From: an uncultured Eubacterium sp.
GTDB lineage: Bacteria; Bacillota; Clostridia; Lachnospirales; Lachnospiraceae
Length of the DNA: 25,286 nucleotides
Assembly (NCBI GenBank): GCA_910580075.1
Contig: CAJTVR010000067.1
Location: 1-25,286, forward strand
Reading direction: 5' to 3'
The notes beneath the pieces are model-generated. The model saw only the letters and a program-made list of their open reading frames with translations, was not told where the DNA came from and ran no database searches. The position numbers and the translations under genes were made by a program. This document shows, piece by piece, positions 6,257 through 14,277 of this stretch; position 1 is the first letter of the stretch; every line of letters starts with the position of its first letter.

Positions 6257-8188
6257 ATGGCATGGTATGACGAGGCAGTCTTTTATCACATCTATCCCCT
6301 GGGGCTTACAGGAGCTCCAGCGGAGAATTCTTACACAGCTGCGGAGCACCGTTTAAACACCCTGATTCCATGGATTAGTCATATCAGGGAAACAGGTTTT
6401 AATGCAGTCTACATCGGTCCTTTGTTTGAATCGGTAGGACATGGCTATGAAACAACTGATTATAAGAAACTGGACAGCCGGCTTGGCACGAATGAAGACC
6501 TGACGAATTTTGTAGCAAAATGTCATGAACAGGGAATCCGTGTTATTTTAGACGGTGTATTTAATCATACCGGACGGGATTTCTTTGCGTTCCAGGACGT
6601 TAAGAAAAACAGGGAAAGCTCCCCTTACAAAGACTGGTACTGCAATGTCAATTTCTGGGGAAATAACGAATATAACGACGGTTTTACCTACGAAAACTGG
6701 GGCGGATATAATCTGCTGGTCAAATTAAACCAGCATAATCCTGCAGTCAGGGATTATATCTGCGATGTCATCCGTTTCTGGGTCAGCGAGTTTGATATTG
6801 ACGGTATCCGTTTAGATGCTGCGGATGTGCTGGATTTCGAATATATGAAAGCTCTGCGCCATACAGCAAATGAAGTGAAACCGGATTTCTGGCTGATGGG
6901 CGAAGTCATTCACGGCGATTATACCCGCTGGGTAAATGAGGGCACTCTGCATTCAGTGACAAATTATAATCTGCATAAAGCGCTTTATTCCGGACACAAC
7001 GACCACAATTATTTTGAAATTGCCCATACAGTTAAACGCTTATATGAAATGGGCGGCAGCCGCCCGGACGGCCTGAAATTATATAACTTTGTGGACAACC
7101 ATGATGTAGAGCGGATTTATACAAAACTGAATAACAAAGCTCATTTTAAGCCTGTGCATATTCTGCTCTATACACTTCCAGGCATCCCGTCTGTTTATTA
7201 TGGCTCAGAATTCGGTATCGAAGGAAAGAAGGAACGCTTTTCGGATGCTTCCCTTCGTCCTGCACTGTCACTGGAAGACTTTACAGACGCAGCCAGTACA
7301 AATCCGTGCACACGTCTGATTGCAGCATTGGGACATATCCGCCAGAACACACCGGAGCTTTCCTACGGCGACTACCATGAACTGCTGCTGACCAACCGCC
7401 AGTATGCATTTTCCAGAACCAGCGGCGGAAAGTCTGCAATTGTTGCAGTAAACAATGACGACAGTGATTATACCATGACACTCCGGGCTGACGGTGCTGC
7501 TGAATATATCGGAGCACTGTCCGGTGAAAAGGTATCTGTAAACGGCGGCAATATCGTGGTAAATGTAAAAGCATGCAGCGGTGATATCTGGCTGCCTGTA
7601 ACTGCTGATTCACAAAAAACCGTATCGCCGCTTACTGAGAAAGCTGCCCCGGCCGCAAAAGCTGCGCCAGCATCTGAAAGCCATGCTGCTGTTTCCGCAG
7701 ACAGCCCTTCCACCCAGGCTGCCGCAGATGCCTCCCAGTCTCAGGCTGAAAACCACAGTGTAAATGAAACACAGTCTGCTGCTGTTTCCGGTCATGCAGC
7801 TGCTCCTTCTGCTGACAAAGCTGCCCCTTCTGCAGATAAGGCCGCTCCTTCTGCTGACAAAACTGCCTCTGCTGACACTGAGGTACAGACTGCCCAGACG
7901 GATCATTCAGCAGACACAAAGCATGCAGACAGCGGAATCCAGAAGATGAACGGTACCGCAGACACTGCTGCCGGCTCACAGACAGACCGCACCGCGGGAT
8001 CAGAAATCGGCAGGGCTGTAGACCAGGCTGTTTCAAAGGCTTTCGAAGACGGAAAAATTGCCGGCCTTCAGGAAGCAATTCTTGCCATTATGGAGAAAAA
8101 CGGTCCGGTTACAGACCAGATGCGCCGTGACGTAGAGGCAAACGTATACCATGATTCTCTGATTAACTGGGTTAAGAGTTTCCGTTAA
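6257..8188 (+). CDS. Intracellular alpha-amylase-family glycosidase (GH13) with Ala/Ser/Asp-rich tail
   Basis: Residues 1 to about 370 form a GH13 barrel with all four conserved regions: DGVFNH (99-104), GIRLDAAD with nucleophile Asp187, GEVIHGD with acid/base Glu216, and FVDNHD with Asp283. A beta-sandwich domain C follows to about 450. Residues about 455-585 are low complexity, rich in Ala, Ser and Asp, and include three copies of APSADK(A/T). The last 60 residues are predicted helical (KIAGLQEAILAIMEKNG onward). There is no signal peptide, so it should act in the cytoplasm on imported malto-oligosaccharides; the exact specificity (cyclomaltodextrinase, neopullulanase or alpha-glucosidase type) is not readable. 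The AGGAGG site is 8 nt from the ATG. The tail is not a normal part of GH13. Confidence 0.93.
   Translation: MAWYDEAVFYHIYPLGLTGAPAENSYTAAEHRLNTLIPWISHIRETGFNAVYIGPLFESVGHGYETTDYKKLDSRLGTNEDLTNFVAKCHEQGIRVILDGVFNHTGRDFFAFQDVKKNRESSPYKDWYCNVNFWGNNEYNDGFTYENWGGYNLLVKLNQHNPAVRDYICDVIRFWVSEFDIDGIRLDAADVLDFEYMKALRHTANEVKPDFWLMGEVIHGDYTRWVNEGTLHSVTNYNLHKALYSGHNDHNYFEIAHTVKRLYEMGGSRPDGLKLYNFVDNHDVERIYTKLNNKAHFKPVHILLYTLPGIPSVYYGSEFGIEGKKERFSDASLRPALSLEDFTDAASTNPCTRLIAALGHIRQNTPELSYGDYHELLLTNRQYAFSRTSGGKSAIVAVNNDDSDYTMTLRADGAAEYIGALSGEKVSVNGGNIVVNVKACSGDIWLPVTADSQKTVSPLTEKAAPAAKAAPASESHAAVSADSPSTQAAADASQSQAENHSVNETQSAAVSGHAAAPSADKAAPSADKAAPSADKTASADTEVQTAQTDHSADTKHADSGIQKMNGTADTAAGSQTDRTAGSEIGRAVDQAVSKAFEDGKIAGLQEAILAIMEKNGPVTDQMRRDVEANVYHDSLINWVKSFR
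7802..7864 (+). repeat. Three 21-bp tandem repeats inside the amylase tail
   Basis: Each unit encodes Ala-Pro-Ser-Ala-Asp-Lys plus Ala or Thr (residues 516-536). Codons differ between units at synonymous positions, so the repeats are not freshly duplicated. A partial fourth unit (ASADTE) follows. The length is likely to vary between strains. Confidence 0.8.
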
Positions 8189-8195
8189 TCACTCT

Positions 8196-8298
8196 GGAGC
8201 TGTCGCATTAAGAAAAACGACACAAGATACAGGCAGTTTAAATCGTTCATTGATACTATATCCTGTACATGTTTTACTTAGTGCGGCAGCTCCTTTTC
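8196..8298 (+). terminator. Terminator of the GH13 gene formed by the repeated hairpin element
   Basis: GGAGCTGTCGCATTAAG (8196-8212) pairs with CTTAGTGCGGCAGCTCC (8277-8293), followed by TTTT. It starts 8 nt after the GH13 stop. The arms are nearly the same as those of the element at 4272-4326, but the loop is 64 nt and has its own partial inner pairing (GATACAGG with CCTGTAC). The next gene's transcription may start within or just after it (TATTAT near 8325). Confidence 0.8.
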
Positions 8299-8350
8299 AA
8301 AATCAGACCAGACTGCTGGATATTATCAAAATGAAAGAGGGGACAGGCAG

Positions 8351-9484
8351 ATGATTTACAAACAATTTCAGGATTTGAAACTGTCCGCTTTAGGACTGGG
8401 CGCAATGCGCCTGCCAGCGAGCGGAAAAGATAACGAAGAAATCAGCGAACAGCAGACAGCCGAAATGGTGGCATATGCCATGGATCACGGCATCAATTAT
8501 TACGATACTGCCTGGGGCTATCACAATGGCAATTCCGAAACCGTTCTTGGACGGGTTCTCAACAGATATCCAAGAGACAGCTTTTACCTGGCTGACAAAT
8601 TTCCGGGATACGATCTGTCTAACATGGATAAAGCAGAAGCTATTTTTGAAAAACAGCTCGAAAAATGCGGTGTGGATTATTTTGATTTTTACCTGTTCCA
8701 TAATGTATGTGAGATGAACATTGATTCCTATCTCAATCCGGAATACGGTATCTTAGACTATTTACTAAAACAAAAAGAAAACGGGCGCATCCGTCATCTT
8801 GGGTTTTCTGCTCATGGAAATTATGACACTATGAAACGTTTTCTGGACGCTTACGGCAGCCATATGGAATTCGGACAGATTCAGCTGAACTGGATTGACT
8901 GTACATTCCAGAATGCATATGAGAAAGTGCAGCTGTTAAAGGAATATCAGATTCCAGTCTGGGTTATGGAGCCTCTGCGCGGCGGCCGGCTCGCATCCCT
9001 TTCTGAAAAAGCCGTGAACACATTAACGGCTCTGCGCCCGGATGAAGAAATCGCAGCATGGGCTTTCCGTTTCCTGCAGGGTATTGACGGCGTAACAATG
9101 ATTCTCTCCGGCATGTCTGATCTGGAACAGGTGCAGAAAAATATTAAGACTTTTGAAACTGAAAAGAAACTGAATGAAAAGGAGCTGAATACGCTTCTTG
9201 GCATTGCGGATGATATGATTAAAAATATCCTGCCTTGTACAGCATGCCGCTACTGTACGGCTCACTGTCCAAAAGAACTGGATATTCCTTCGCTGCTGAA
9301 GCTGTACAACGAACACTGCTTTACCGGAGGCGGATTTATTGCACCAATGGCATTGATGGCTGTGCCGGATGACAAGCGGCCTTCTGCCTGTATTGGATGC
9401 CGCAGCTGTGAGGGGGTCTGTCCGCAGAAGATTAAAATTTCTGAGGCAATGGCTGATTTTAGTACTAAGCTGAGAGAAAATTGA
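8351..9484 (+). CDS. Aldo/keto reductase with C-terminal 2[4Fe-4S] ferredoxin domain
   Basis: The 377-residue protein has an N-terminal TIM-barrel reductase with the catalytic tetrad Asp52 and Tyr57 (YDTAWGY), Lys83 (ADKF) and His117 (LFHN). The C-terminal domain has two complete CxxCxxCxxxCP motifs (Cys296/299/302/306 and Cys347/350/353/357), so two 4Fe-4S clusters are expected. This architecture is common in Clostridia and suggests NAD(P)H reduction linked to ferredoxin; the carbonyl substrate is unknown. The start follows AGAGGGGACAGG. It stands between two terminators, so it is a single gene, possibly reached by read-through from the amylase. Confidence 0.93.
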   Translation: MIYKQFQDLKLSALGLGAMRLPASGKDNEEISEQQTAEMVAYAMDHGINYYDTAWGYHNGNSETVLGRVLNRYPRDSFYLADKFPGYDLSNMDKAEAIFEKQLEKCGVDYFDFYLFHNVCEMNIDSYLNPEYGILDYLLKQKENGRIRHLGFSAHGNYDTMKRFLDAYGSHMEFGQIQLNWIDCTFQNAYEKVQLLKEYQIPVWVMEPLRGGRLASLSEKAVNTLTALRPDEEIAAWAFRFLQGIDGVTMILSGMSDLEQVQKNIKTFETEKKLNEKELNTLLGIADDMIKNILPCTACRYCTAHCPKELDIPSLLKLYNEHCFTGGGFIAPMALMAVPDDKRPSACIGCRSCEGVCPQKIKISEAMADFSTKLREN

Positions 9485-9504
9485 TAAATTAGCCACAAAC
9501 ACAC

Positions 9505-9539
9505 ATTCCCCGGCCAGTGATCCGCCGGGGAATTTCTTT
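9505..9539 (+). terminator. Rho-independent terminator after the aldo/keto reductase
   Basis: ATTCCCCGG pairs with CCGGGGAAT around an 11-nt loop, followed by TTCTTTC on the plus strand. It lies between two convergent genes, so it may also stop the riboflavin operon, although the minus-strand T-run is poor. Confidence 0.8.
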
Positions 9540-9549
9540 CAAAAATGTT

Positions 9550-10017
9550 CTAGTTTTCTATTTCACGGATCAGGTTTACCATCTCTATCGCACCTAATGC
9601 ACAGTCATATCCCTTATTTCCTGCTTTTGTGCCGGCTCTCTCGATAGCCTGCTCAATATTTTCTGTTGTGAGGATTCCAAACATAACCGGAATCCCTGTT
9701 TCCAAAGACACAGCTGCAATGCCTTTTGACACTTCATTGCATACATAATCATAATGGCTGGTAGCCCCGCGGATGACTGCGCCGAGGCAGATGACTGCAT
9801 CGTATTTTCCGCTCTTTGCCATTTTGGATGCAGTCAGCGGAATTTCAAACGCACCAGGCACCCAGGCAACCTCAATGTCTTCGTCCCGCACATCATGCCG
9901 TACCAGTCCGTCCTGAGCGCCGCTTAACAGCTTTGATGTAATAAATTCATTAAAGCGGGCTGCCACAATTCCGATTTTAATCTCTTTTGATACAAGTTTT
10001 CCTTCCAGTGTTTTCAT
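9550..10017 (-). CDS. ribH: 6,7-dimethyl-8-ribityllumazine synthase
   Basis: RibH condenses 5-amino-6-ribitylamino-uracil with 3,4-dihydroxy-2-butanone-4-phosphate, the penultimate riboflavin step, usually as a hollow icosahedral or pentameric assembly. The 155 residues include ARFNEFIT (20-27), the substrate loop WVPGAFEIP (52-60), LGAVIRGATSHYDYV with catalytic His88, and FGILTTEN. The length is standard. It is the last gene of the rib operon, 60 bp after ribBA, with AGGTGAG before the start. Confidence 0.97.
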   Translation of the reverse strand: MKTLEGKLVSKEIKIGIVAARFNEFITSKLLSGAQDGLVRHDVRDEDIEVAWVPGAFEIPLTASKMAKSGKYDAVICLGAVIRGATSHYDYVCNEVSKGIAAVSLETGIPVMFGILTTENIEQAIERAGTKAGNKGYDCALGAIEMVNLIREIEN

Positions 10018-10077
10018 AATTCTTTTCTCACCTTTCTTTAAAATATAATCAGTTAAACGTTCGTCTCTGTTATCCTG

Positions 10078-11277
10078 TCAGAACGTCAGTATATGTCCCA
10101 TACGTTCTTTTTTAGTCTTTAAATAGAACAAATCATGCGCCGTTGCATCCATCTGAATCGGTACACGTTTTGTAATTTCTATCCCAAATTCCGACAGCTG
10201 GTAAACTTTATCCGGATTATTCGTCAGGAGGCGCATGCTCTTTATTCCCAAATCCCGTAAAATCTGCGCTCCAATATAGTATTCCCTCTGGTCAGCGGCA
10301 AATCCAAGCGCCAGGTTTGCTTCTAATGTATCCATACCCTGTTCCTGCAGTTCGTAGGCACGCAGCTTGTTGATGAGACCTATGCCGCGGCCTTCCTGGC
10401 GCATATAAAGCAGCACGCCACGGCCTTCTTTTTCAATCTGCGTCATTGCTGCCGCAAACTGCTGGCCGCAGTCACAGCGCAGGGAGCCGAATGTATCTCC
10501 GGTCAGGCATTCGGAGTGTACACGGCACAGCACATCTTTGCCATCGCCTATTTCGCCTTTTACAAGTGCTACATGATGTTCTCCATTCAGCTTGTTAATA
10601 TATCCGTAAGCTATAAAATCCCCGTATTTTGTAGGCATTTTTGTAACTGTTACACGCTCTGCCAGCTTGTCATGGCATCTGCGGTAATCCTGAAGCGCTT
10701 TTATCGTAATAAATTTTAAATTCCATTTTTTAGCAAGCTCTGCAAGCTCCGGCGTACGCATCATGGTTCCGTCTTCCCGCATAATCTCACAGCACAGGCC
10801 GCACTCTTTCAGACCTGCAAGACGGCACAAATCTACGGTAGCTTCCGTATGCCCGCTGCGCTCTAAAACACCGTTCTTCTTTGACAGCAGCGGAAACATG
10901 TGCCCAGGCCTTCGAAAATCCTCCGGCTTCGCATCATCTGCCACGCATCCGAGTGCAGTTATAGAGCGTTCGGCTGCCGAAATGCCCGTCGATGTGGTTA
11001 CATGGTCAACCGACACAGTAAACGCTGTTTCATGATTGTCTGTATTCTGCTGTACCATCTGCGGAAATTTAAGCTTATTGATATATTCCTCAGACATTGG
11101 CATGCAGATCAATCCCTTGCCGTGTACTGCCATAAAATTAATATTTTCCGTTGTTGCAAATTCTGCTGCACAGATAAAATCTCCTTCGTTCTCCCGCTCT
11201 GGATCATCTGTTGCTAATATAATCTTTCCATTTCTTAAATCTTCCAGCGCTTCTTCCACTGTGTCAAACTGAATCAT
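10078..11277 (-). CDS. ribBA: Bifunctional 3,4-dihydroxy-2-butanone-4-phosphate synthase / GTP cyclohydrolase II
   Basis: The N-terminal half (1 to about 200) is RibB, acting on ribulose-5-phosphate: it has the acidic ERENEGD motif (28-34), FRRPGHMFPL and SGHTEATVDL. The C-terminal half is RibA, opening GTP: zinc ligands Cys257, Cys268 and Cys270 in SECLTGDTFGSLRCDCG, then YMRQEGRGIGL and LLTNNPDK. The 399-residue length is typical of the fused form. Key catalytic residues appear intact in both halves. AGGAGG precedes the ATG; the gene starts 23 bp after ribE. It supplies both entry substrates of the pathway. Confidence 0.97.
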   Translation of the reverse strand: MIQFDTVEEALEDLRNGKIILATDDPERENEGDFICAAEFATTENINFMAVHGKGLICMPMSEEYINKLKFPQMVQQNTDNHETAFTVSVDHVTTSTGISAAERSITALGCVADDAKPEDFRRPGHMFPLLSKKNGVLERSGHTEATVDLCRLAGLKECGLCCEIMREDGTMMRTPELAELAKKWNLKFITIKALQDYRRCHDKLAERVTVTKMPTKYGDFIAYGYINKLNGEHHVALVKGEIGDGKDVLCRVHSECLTGDTFGSLRCDCGQQFAAAMTQIEKEGRGVLLYMRQEGRGIGLINKLRAYELQEQGMDTLEANLALGFAADQREYYIGAQILRDLGIKSMRLLTNNPDKVYQLSEFGIEITKRVPIQMDATAHDLFYLKTKKERMGHILTF

Positions 11278-11300
11278 AAAACATGACCTCCTAAATCTGT

Positions 11301-11948
11301 TTAAAATCCATATCTGCTTAAAAACTCTTCTGTGATCCGGCTTTTAGGTGTATCTGAAGATGCCGGCTGCATCAGTTTTTCTACATATTTTCCTATAATA
11401 TCTGTTTCCAGGTTCACACTGTCCCCGGCACCTTTATCTTTTAATATCGTCTGCTCTACCGTATGAGGAATCGCTGAAATTGAAAAACTCTCTTCCGATA
11501 CAGCAGCAACCGTCAGGCTGATGCCATCTACTGTAACAGAGCCTTTTTCGACAACATAACGCAAAATCTGCGGCCCGGCTCCGATTGTATACCAGACTGC
11601 TGTATCATCACGTTTAGTCTGCAGAATGGTTCCTATGCCATCCACATGGCCTGATACAATATGGCCTCCAAAACGCCCGTTTGCCTGCATTGCCCGTTCC
11701 AGATTCACACGGCTGGCGTTTTTCAGATTCGCCAGGGAAGAGCGGTTTAATGTCTCATGCATCACATCTGCGAGAAACTTCCCGGCTGGCAGCGCCGTTA
11801 CCGTCAGGCAGATGCCGTTTACCGCTATACTGTCGCCGATTTTTGTATCTTCTAAAACCTTGGAAGCCCTTATGGCAAGCACCGCTGAATGCTGGCCGTG
11901 CTGTACGCGCTCCACCGTCCCGATTTCCTCAACAATCCCTGTAAACAT
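11301..11948 (-). CDS. ribE: Riboflavin synthase, alpha subunit
   Basis: The enzyme dismutates two lumazines to riboflavin and the ribitylamino-uracil. The two homologous lumazine-binding barrels are visible: the first begins MFTGIVEEIGTV at residue 1, and the second begins GGHIVSGHVDGIGTI near residue 94. The 215-residue length is normal for the family. The ATG overlaps the ribD stop (TGATG) and follows GGGGTGA, so translation is coupled with ribD. It is also called ribC in some species. Confidence 0.96.
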   Translation of the reverse strand: MFTGIVEEIGTVERVQHGQHSAVLAIRASKVLEDTKIGDSIAVNGICLTVTALPAGKFLADVMHETLNRSSLANLKNASRVNLERAMQANGRFGGHIVSGHVDGIGTILQTKRDDTAVWYTIGAGPQILRYVVEKGSVTVDGISLTVAAVSEESFSISAIPHTVEQTILKDKGAGDSVNLETDIIGKYVEKLMQPASSDTPKSRITEEFLSRYGF

Positions 11949-13297
11949 CAGGTGTCACCCCGCTTTCCTTCTGTGCAGACCGGCCCGCTGTGTGCGGCTG
12001 TGCCTTCTTCTGGCAGCCCTTTTTTCAGAAGATTCCCGGCAGAATCCTCTGTCACAGCCAGTTTTGCCGAGTCTCCTTCTGCATCCCTGAGTTCTGCTGC
12101 AAGGCCTTCTGCTCTTCCTGTTTCTGTAACAGTTCCTTCCGTATCTTTAACCTCCGCTGCAAAGCCTTCTGCTCTTCTTGTTTCTGACACGGTTCCTTCC
12201 GCAGTTTTAATTTCTGCCACAGTACCCTCTATTAGAAAATCTTCTCCCAGTCTAGTAATCGAGCTGTTTTTTAATATAAACGCTTCTGCCGGAGAAGATA
12301 CGCCTGTCCCTTCTACGGGAGTTCTGGCAGTGCTGCCGCCAAACATCTTAGGTGCAGTATAGGCCAGTACTTTCTGCACAATTCCGCTTTCTAATGCTGC
12401 CCAGTTCAGTGTACCTCCGCCTTCCAGCAGAATACTGTCAACCTGTTCTGCTCCAAGCATTGACATAAGCTGCTGTAAATCCACATGGCCATTCTTTTTG
12501 TCAGTCTGCAGGACACGGCATCCGGCCTGTTCGAGCGCCGCCTTTTTCTCCCTGTCGGGCGAGCATGCTGCAATGACTGTCGTTATTTCATTTGCTGTAG
12601 TCACAATCTGTGAGGTCAGCGGAATACGCAGATTTGTATCACATATAATCCGCACAGGGTTTTTACAGCCTGGAATCCGGCATGTCAGCAGCGGATCGTC
12701 CGCCAGCACCGTTCCGATTCCAGCCATGATCCCGGTGTAGCGGTGCCGTAACTGCTGCACATGGTTTCTGGCAGTTTCCCCGGTAATCCATTTTGAAAGT
12801 CCTGTATGTGCAGCAATTTTTCCATCCAGTGTCATTGCGTATTTCATGACAACAAATGGCTTTTTATTTTGAATATAGTAGAAAAACACTTCATTTAGAC
12901 GGTCACATTCTTCCCGCAGCACATTTTCTATGACCTGTACTCCATGTTTTTGCAGTATCTGCACTCCTTTTCCACTGACGAGGGGATTCGGATCTGCTGA
13001 ACCTATGACAACACGGCTGATGCCGGCCTCTAAAACAGCTTCCACACAGGGCGGCTGTTTCCCGTAATGACAGCAGGGTTCAAGGGTGACATACATTACG
13101 GCACCTTTGGGCGATTCTATACAGGAAGCCAGTGCATTGCGTTCCGCATGGGGCTGCCCGTATTTCTCATGCCATCCTGTTCCAATCACACGTCCGTCTT
13201 TTACAATGACCGCTCCAACCATGGGATTCGGCGATGTCCATCCGCTGCCTTTTTTTGCATATTCCAGAGCCATACGCATATATTCCCTGTCATCCAT
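11948..13297 (-). CDS. ribD: Bifunctional riboflavin biosynthesis deaminase/reductase with repeat-bearing C-terminal tail
   Basis: RibD deaminates and then reduces the pyrimidine made from GTP. The N-terminal deaminase domain has zinc ligands His50, Cys75 and Cys84 with Glu52 (PHAERNAL; EPCCHYGKQPPC). The reductase domain starts near KPFVVMKYAMTLDGKIA and ends at about LGEDFLIEG, residue 355. About 90 further residues follow, starting with six decapeptide repeats of the form EG(T/F/L)xxE. The usual family length is about 360-370, so the tail is an addition. ATG 13297 is chosen because GGGAGGTG lies 6 nt upstream; an upstream TTG is within that site. First gene of the operon, controlled by the FMN riboswitch. 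Confidence 0.95.
   Translation of the reverse strand: MDDREYMRMALEYAKKGSGWTSPNPMVGAVIVKDGRVIGTGWHEKYGQPHAERNALASCIESPKGAVMYVTLEPCCHYGKQPPCVEAVLEAGISRVVIGSADPNPLVSGKGVQILQKHGVQVIENVLREECDRLNEVFFYYIQNKKPFVVMKYAMTLDGKIAAHTGLSKWITGETARNHVQQLRHRYTGIMAGIGTVLADDPLLTCRIPGCKNPVRIICDTNLRIPLTSQIVTTANEITTVIAACSPDREKKAALEQAGCRVLQTDKKNGHVDLQQLMSMLGAEQVDSILLEGGGTLNWAALESGIVQKVLAYTAPKMFGGSTARTPVEGTGVSSPAEAFILKNSSITRLGEDFLIEGTVAEIKTAEGTVSETRRAEGFAAEVKDTEGTVTETGRAEGLAAELRDAEGDSAKLAVTEDSAGNLLKKGLPEEGTAAHSGPVCTEGKRGDT
12050..12229 (-). repeat. Six 30-bp tandem repeats in the 3' end of ribD
   Basis: The encoded units are EGTVAEIKTA, EGTVSETRRA, EGFAAEVKDT, EGTVTETGRA, EGLAAELRDA and EGDSAKLAVT. Units 2-3 and 4-5 resemble each other as pairs, suggesting a 60-bp duplication on top of a 30-bp one. 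The first unit continues directly from the normal RibD end (FLIEG), so the repeat probably grew from the native C-terminus. All copies stay in frame. Confidence 0.9.
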
Positions 13298-13374
13298 ACA
13301 AACACCTCCCAAAATTTAAATATCGCGGCATTCACCAAATGCCTGTGCTGGCAAGGCACTTAGTTTATTGCTCT

Positions 13375-13410
13375 AAAAAATAAAAGCTCTGGAATATGAA
13401 AATCCAGAGC
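13375..13410 (-). terminator. Terminator of the FMN riboswitch (expression platform)
   Basis: On the minus strand GCTCTGGA and TCCAGAGC enclose a 9-nt loop and are followed by TTTTATTTTTT. It lies between the riboswitch and ribD, so FMN binding should cause premature termination. A second hairpin, CATGCAGA/TCTGCATG with a 4-nt loop (13433-13452), sits between aptamer and terminator. Confidence 0.88.
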
Positions 13411-13465
13411 CGCTGCTACCCAGATAAGAAACCATGCAGATTCATCTGCATGACACTTGTCCATT

Positions 13466-13572
13466 ATCTTCTTTCATCCAGACTATACGGTCGGCTTCGG
13501 AATCGCACCGAATCATGCCTTGCGGCTCGTGGGCTTTACCACCGGTAGGGAATCACACCCTGCCCTGAAGAT
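13466..13572 (-). promoter_or_regulatory. FMN riboswitch (RFN element)
   Basis: The minus strand shows the conserved RFN blocks in order: ATCTTCAGGGCAGGGTG, ATTCCCTACCGGTGGTAAA, GCCCACGAGCC, GATTCCGAAGCCGACCGTA and TAGTCTGGATGAAAGAAGAT. The outer ATCTTC/GAAGAT segments form P1. It precedes ribD and controls the whole operon through the downstream terminator. Confidence 0.97.
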
Positions 13573-13592
13573 TTTATTTAGTTCTGGAAATG

Positions 13593-13621
13593 ATTATAAA
13601 CCATTATAAACGGTTATGCAA
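13593..13621 (-). promoter_or_regulatory. Promoter of the riboflavin operon
   Basis: TTGCAT, a 17-nt spacer and a perfect TATAAT are present on the minus strand just upstream of the riboswitch. The -10 region is partly duplicated (TTTATAATGG then TTTATAATC). Between 13622 and 13780 I see no other supported feature. Confidence 0.8.
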
Positions 13622-13786
13622 GAGGATTTTTATTTGAGTTTCCCCATTTTATAAACTCTCATGTCTCGCAATCAGCTATTTTAAAGTATTCAAACAGGTT
13701 CATCTGCTGTGATTGAACGCCATAAACCACCCCTGAGGACGTTTCAATCCTTTTGAAATCTTTAAAGAAAAGTTTGTAAAATCCCT

Positions 13787-13815
13787 TTTAATTTCGTATC
13801 TTAATCTGCTATAAT
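13787..13815 (+). promoter_or_regulatory. Extended -10 promoter for the 68-residue gene
   Basis: TGCTATAAT (13807-13815) is a perfect extended -10. The -35 position holds only a weak TTTAAT. The ATG at 13862 is about 40 nt from the expected start of transcription. Confidence 0.6.
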
Positions 13816-13861
13816 GATTATATCAGTAAACAGCTGCATCAATCATAAAGGCGGTGAGAAC

Positions 13862-14068
13862 ATGGAGGTAATAGAGGAACTGAATAATGCTGAAATAATG
13901 CAGAGAGCTATGGAAGATTTTAGAGAAGTTCAAGAATATATGGCAATTGCAAAAGAAGAACATGCGGCGAAAACATATGCTAAATTAAAAAGAAAATATA
14001 TTACTTTAAAAGCATTAATTAACAGTTTAGGAGTTAACATGTCAGACATTGACGAAATCAAAGAGTAA
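13862..14068 (+). CDS. Small hypothetical protein, 68 residues
   Basis: The protein begins MEVIEELNNAEIMQRAMEDF and is Glu/Lys/Ala-rich and probably all-helical, with no membrane segment or cysteine. I do not recognise a named family. The start is set by GGCGGTGAG 6 nt upstream; a longer frame from 13814 would put its start over the promoter. A strong terminator follows at 14104. The next reading frame is a truncated DnaJ-like start, which suggests that this gene belongs to a small mobile-element-derived pair. Its promoter, ribosome binding site and terminator look intact, so it is probably expressed. Confidence 0.7.
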   Translation: MEVIEELNNAEIMQRAMEDFREVQEYMAIAKEEHAAKTYAKLKRKYITLKALINSLGVNMSDIDEIKE

Positions 14069-14103
14069 AGAATAACAACCACATAATCAGCCACTAAACC
14101 AGA

Positions 14104-14143
14104 GTGTAAAGCCTGTTGAACTGCCAGGGGCTTTACACTTTTT
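14104..14143 (+). terminator. Rho-independent terminator
   Basis: GTGTAAAGCC pairs perfectly with GGCTTTACAC (15-nt loop), followed by TTTTT. It lies 35 bp after the 68-residue gene. Confidence 0.9.
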
Positions 14144-14162
14144 GATTTAGGAGGTTATGACC

Positions 14163-14207
14163 ATGAATAAATATTTTGAGAATGTCAGAATATTAGAAGA
14201 ATTTTGA
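14163..14207 (+). pseudogene. Truncated start of a DnaJ-like mobile-element protein
   Basis: An ideal AGGAGG (14149-14154), 8 nt before ATG, leads into only 14 codons, MNKYFENVRILEEF, and then TGA. From memory this closely resembles the N-terminus of small J-domain proteins (MNKYFENV-x-x-LEEL) common on clostridial integrative elements and phages. No J-domain sequence follows in any frame I checked. I infer a deletion remnant; a short leader peptide is the alternative. Confidence 0.5.
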
Positions 14208-14277
14208 TTTACATCCGCAGCCCGACAGCCGCCCGCAAAATTAAAAAAGCCGCCCCCTGCAGCAGAATTCTTTCCAG

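Noticed and set aside
13814..13861. Upstream start for the 68-residue protein
   Set aside because: It would begin over the -10 element; the ATG at 13862 has a proper ribosome binding site.
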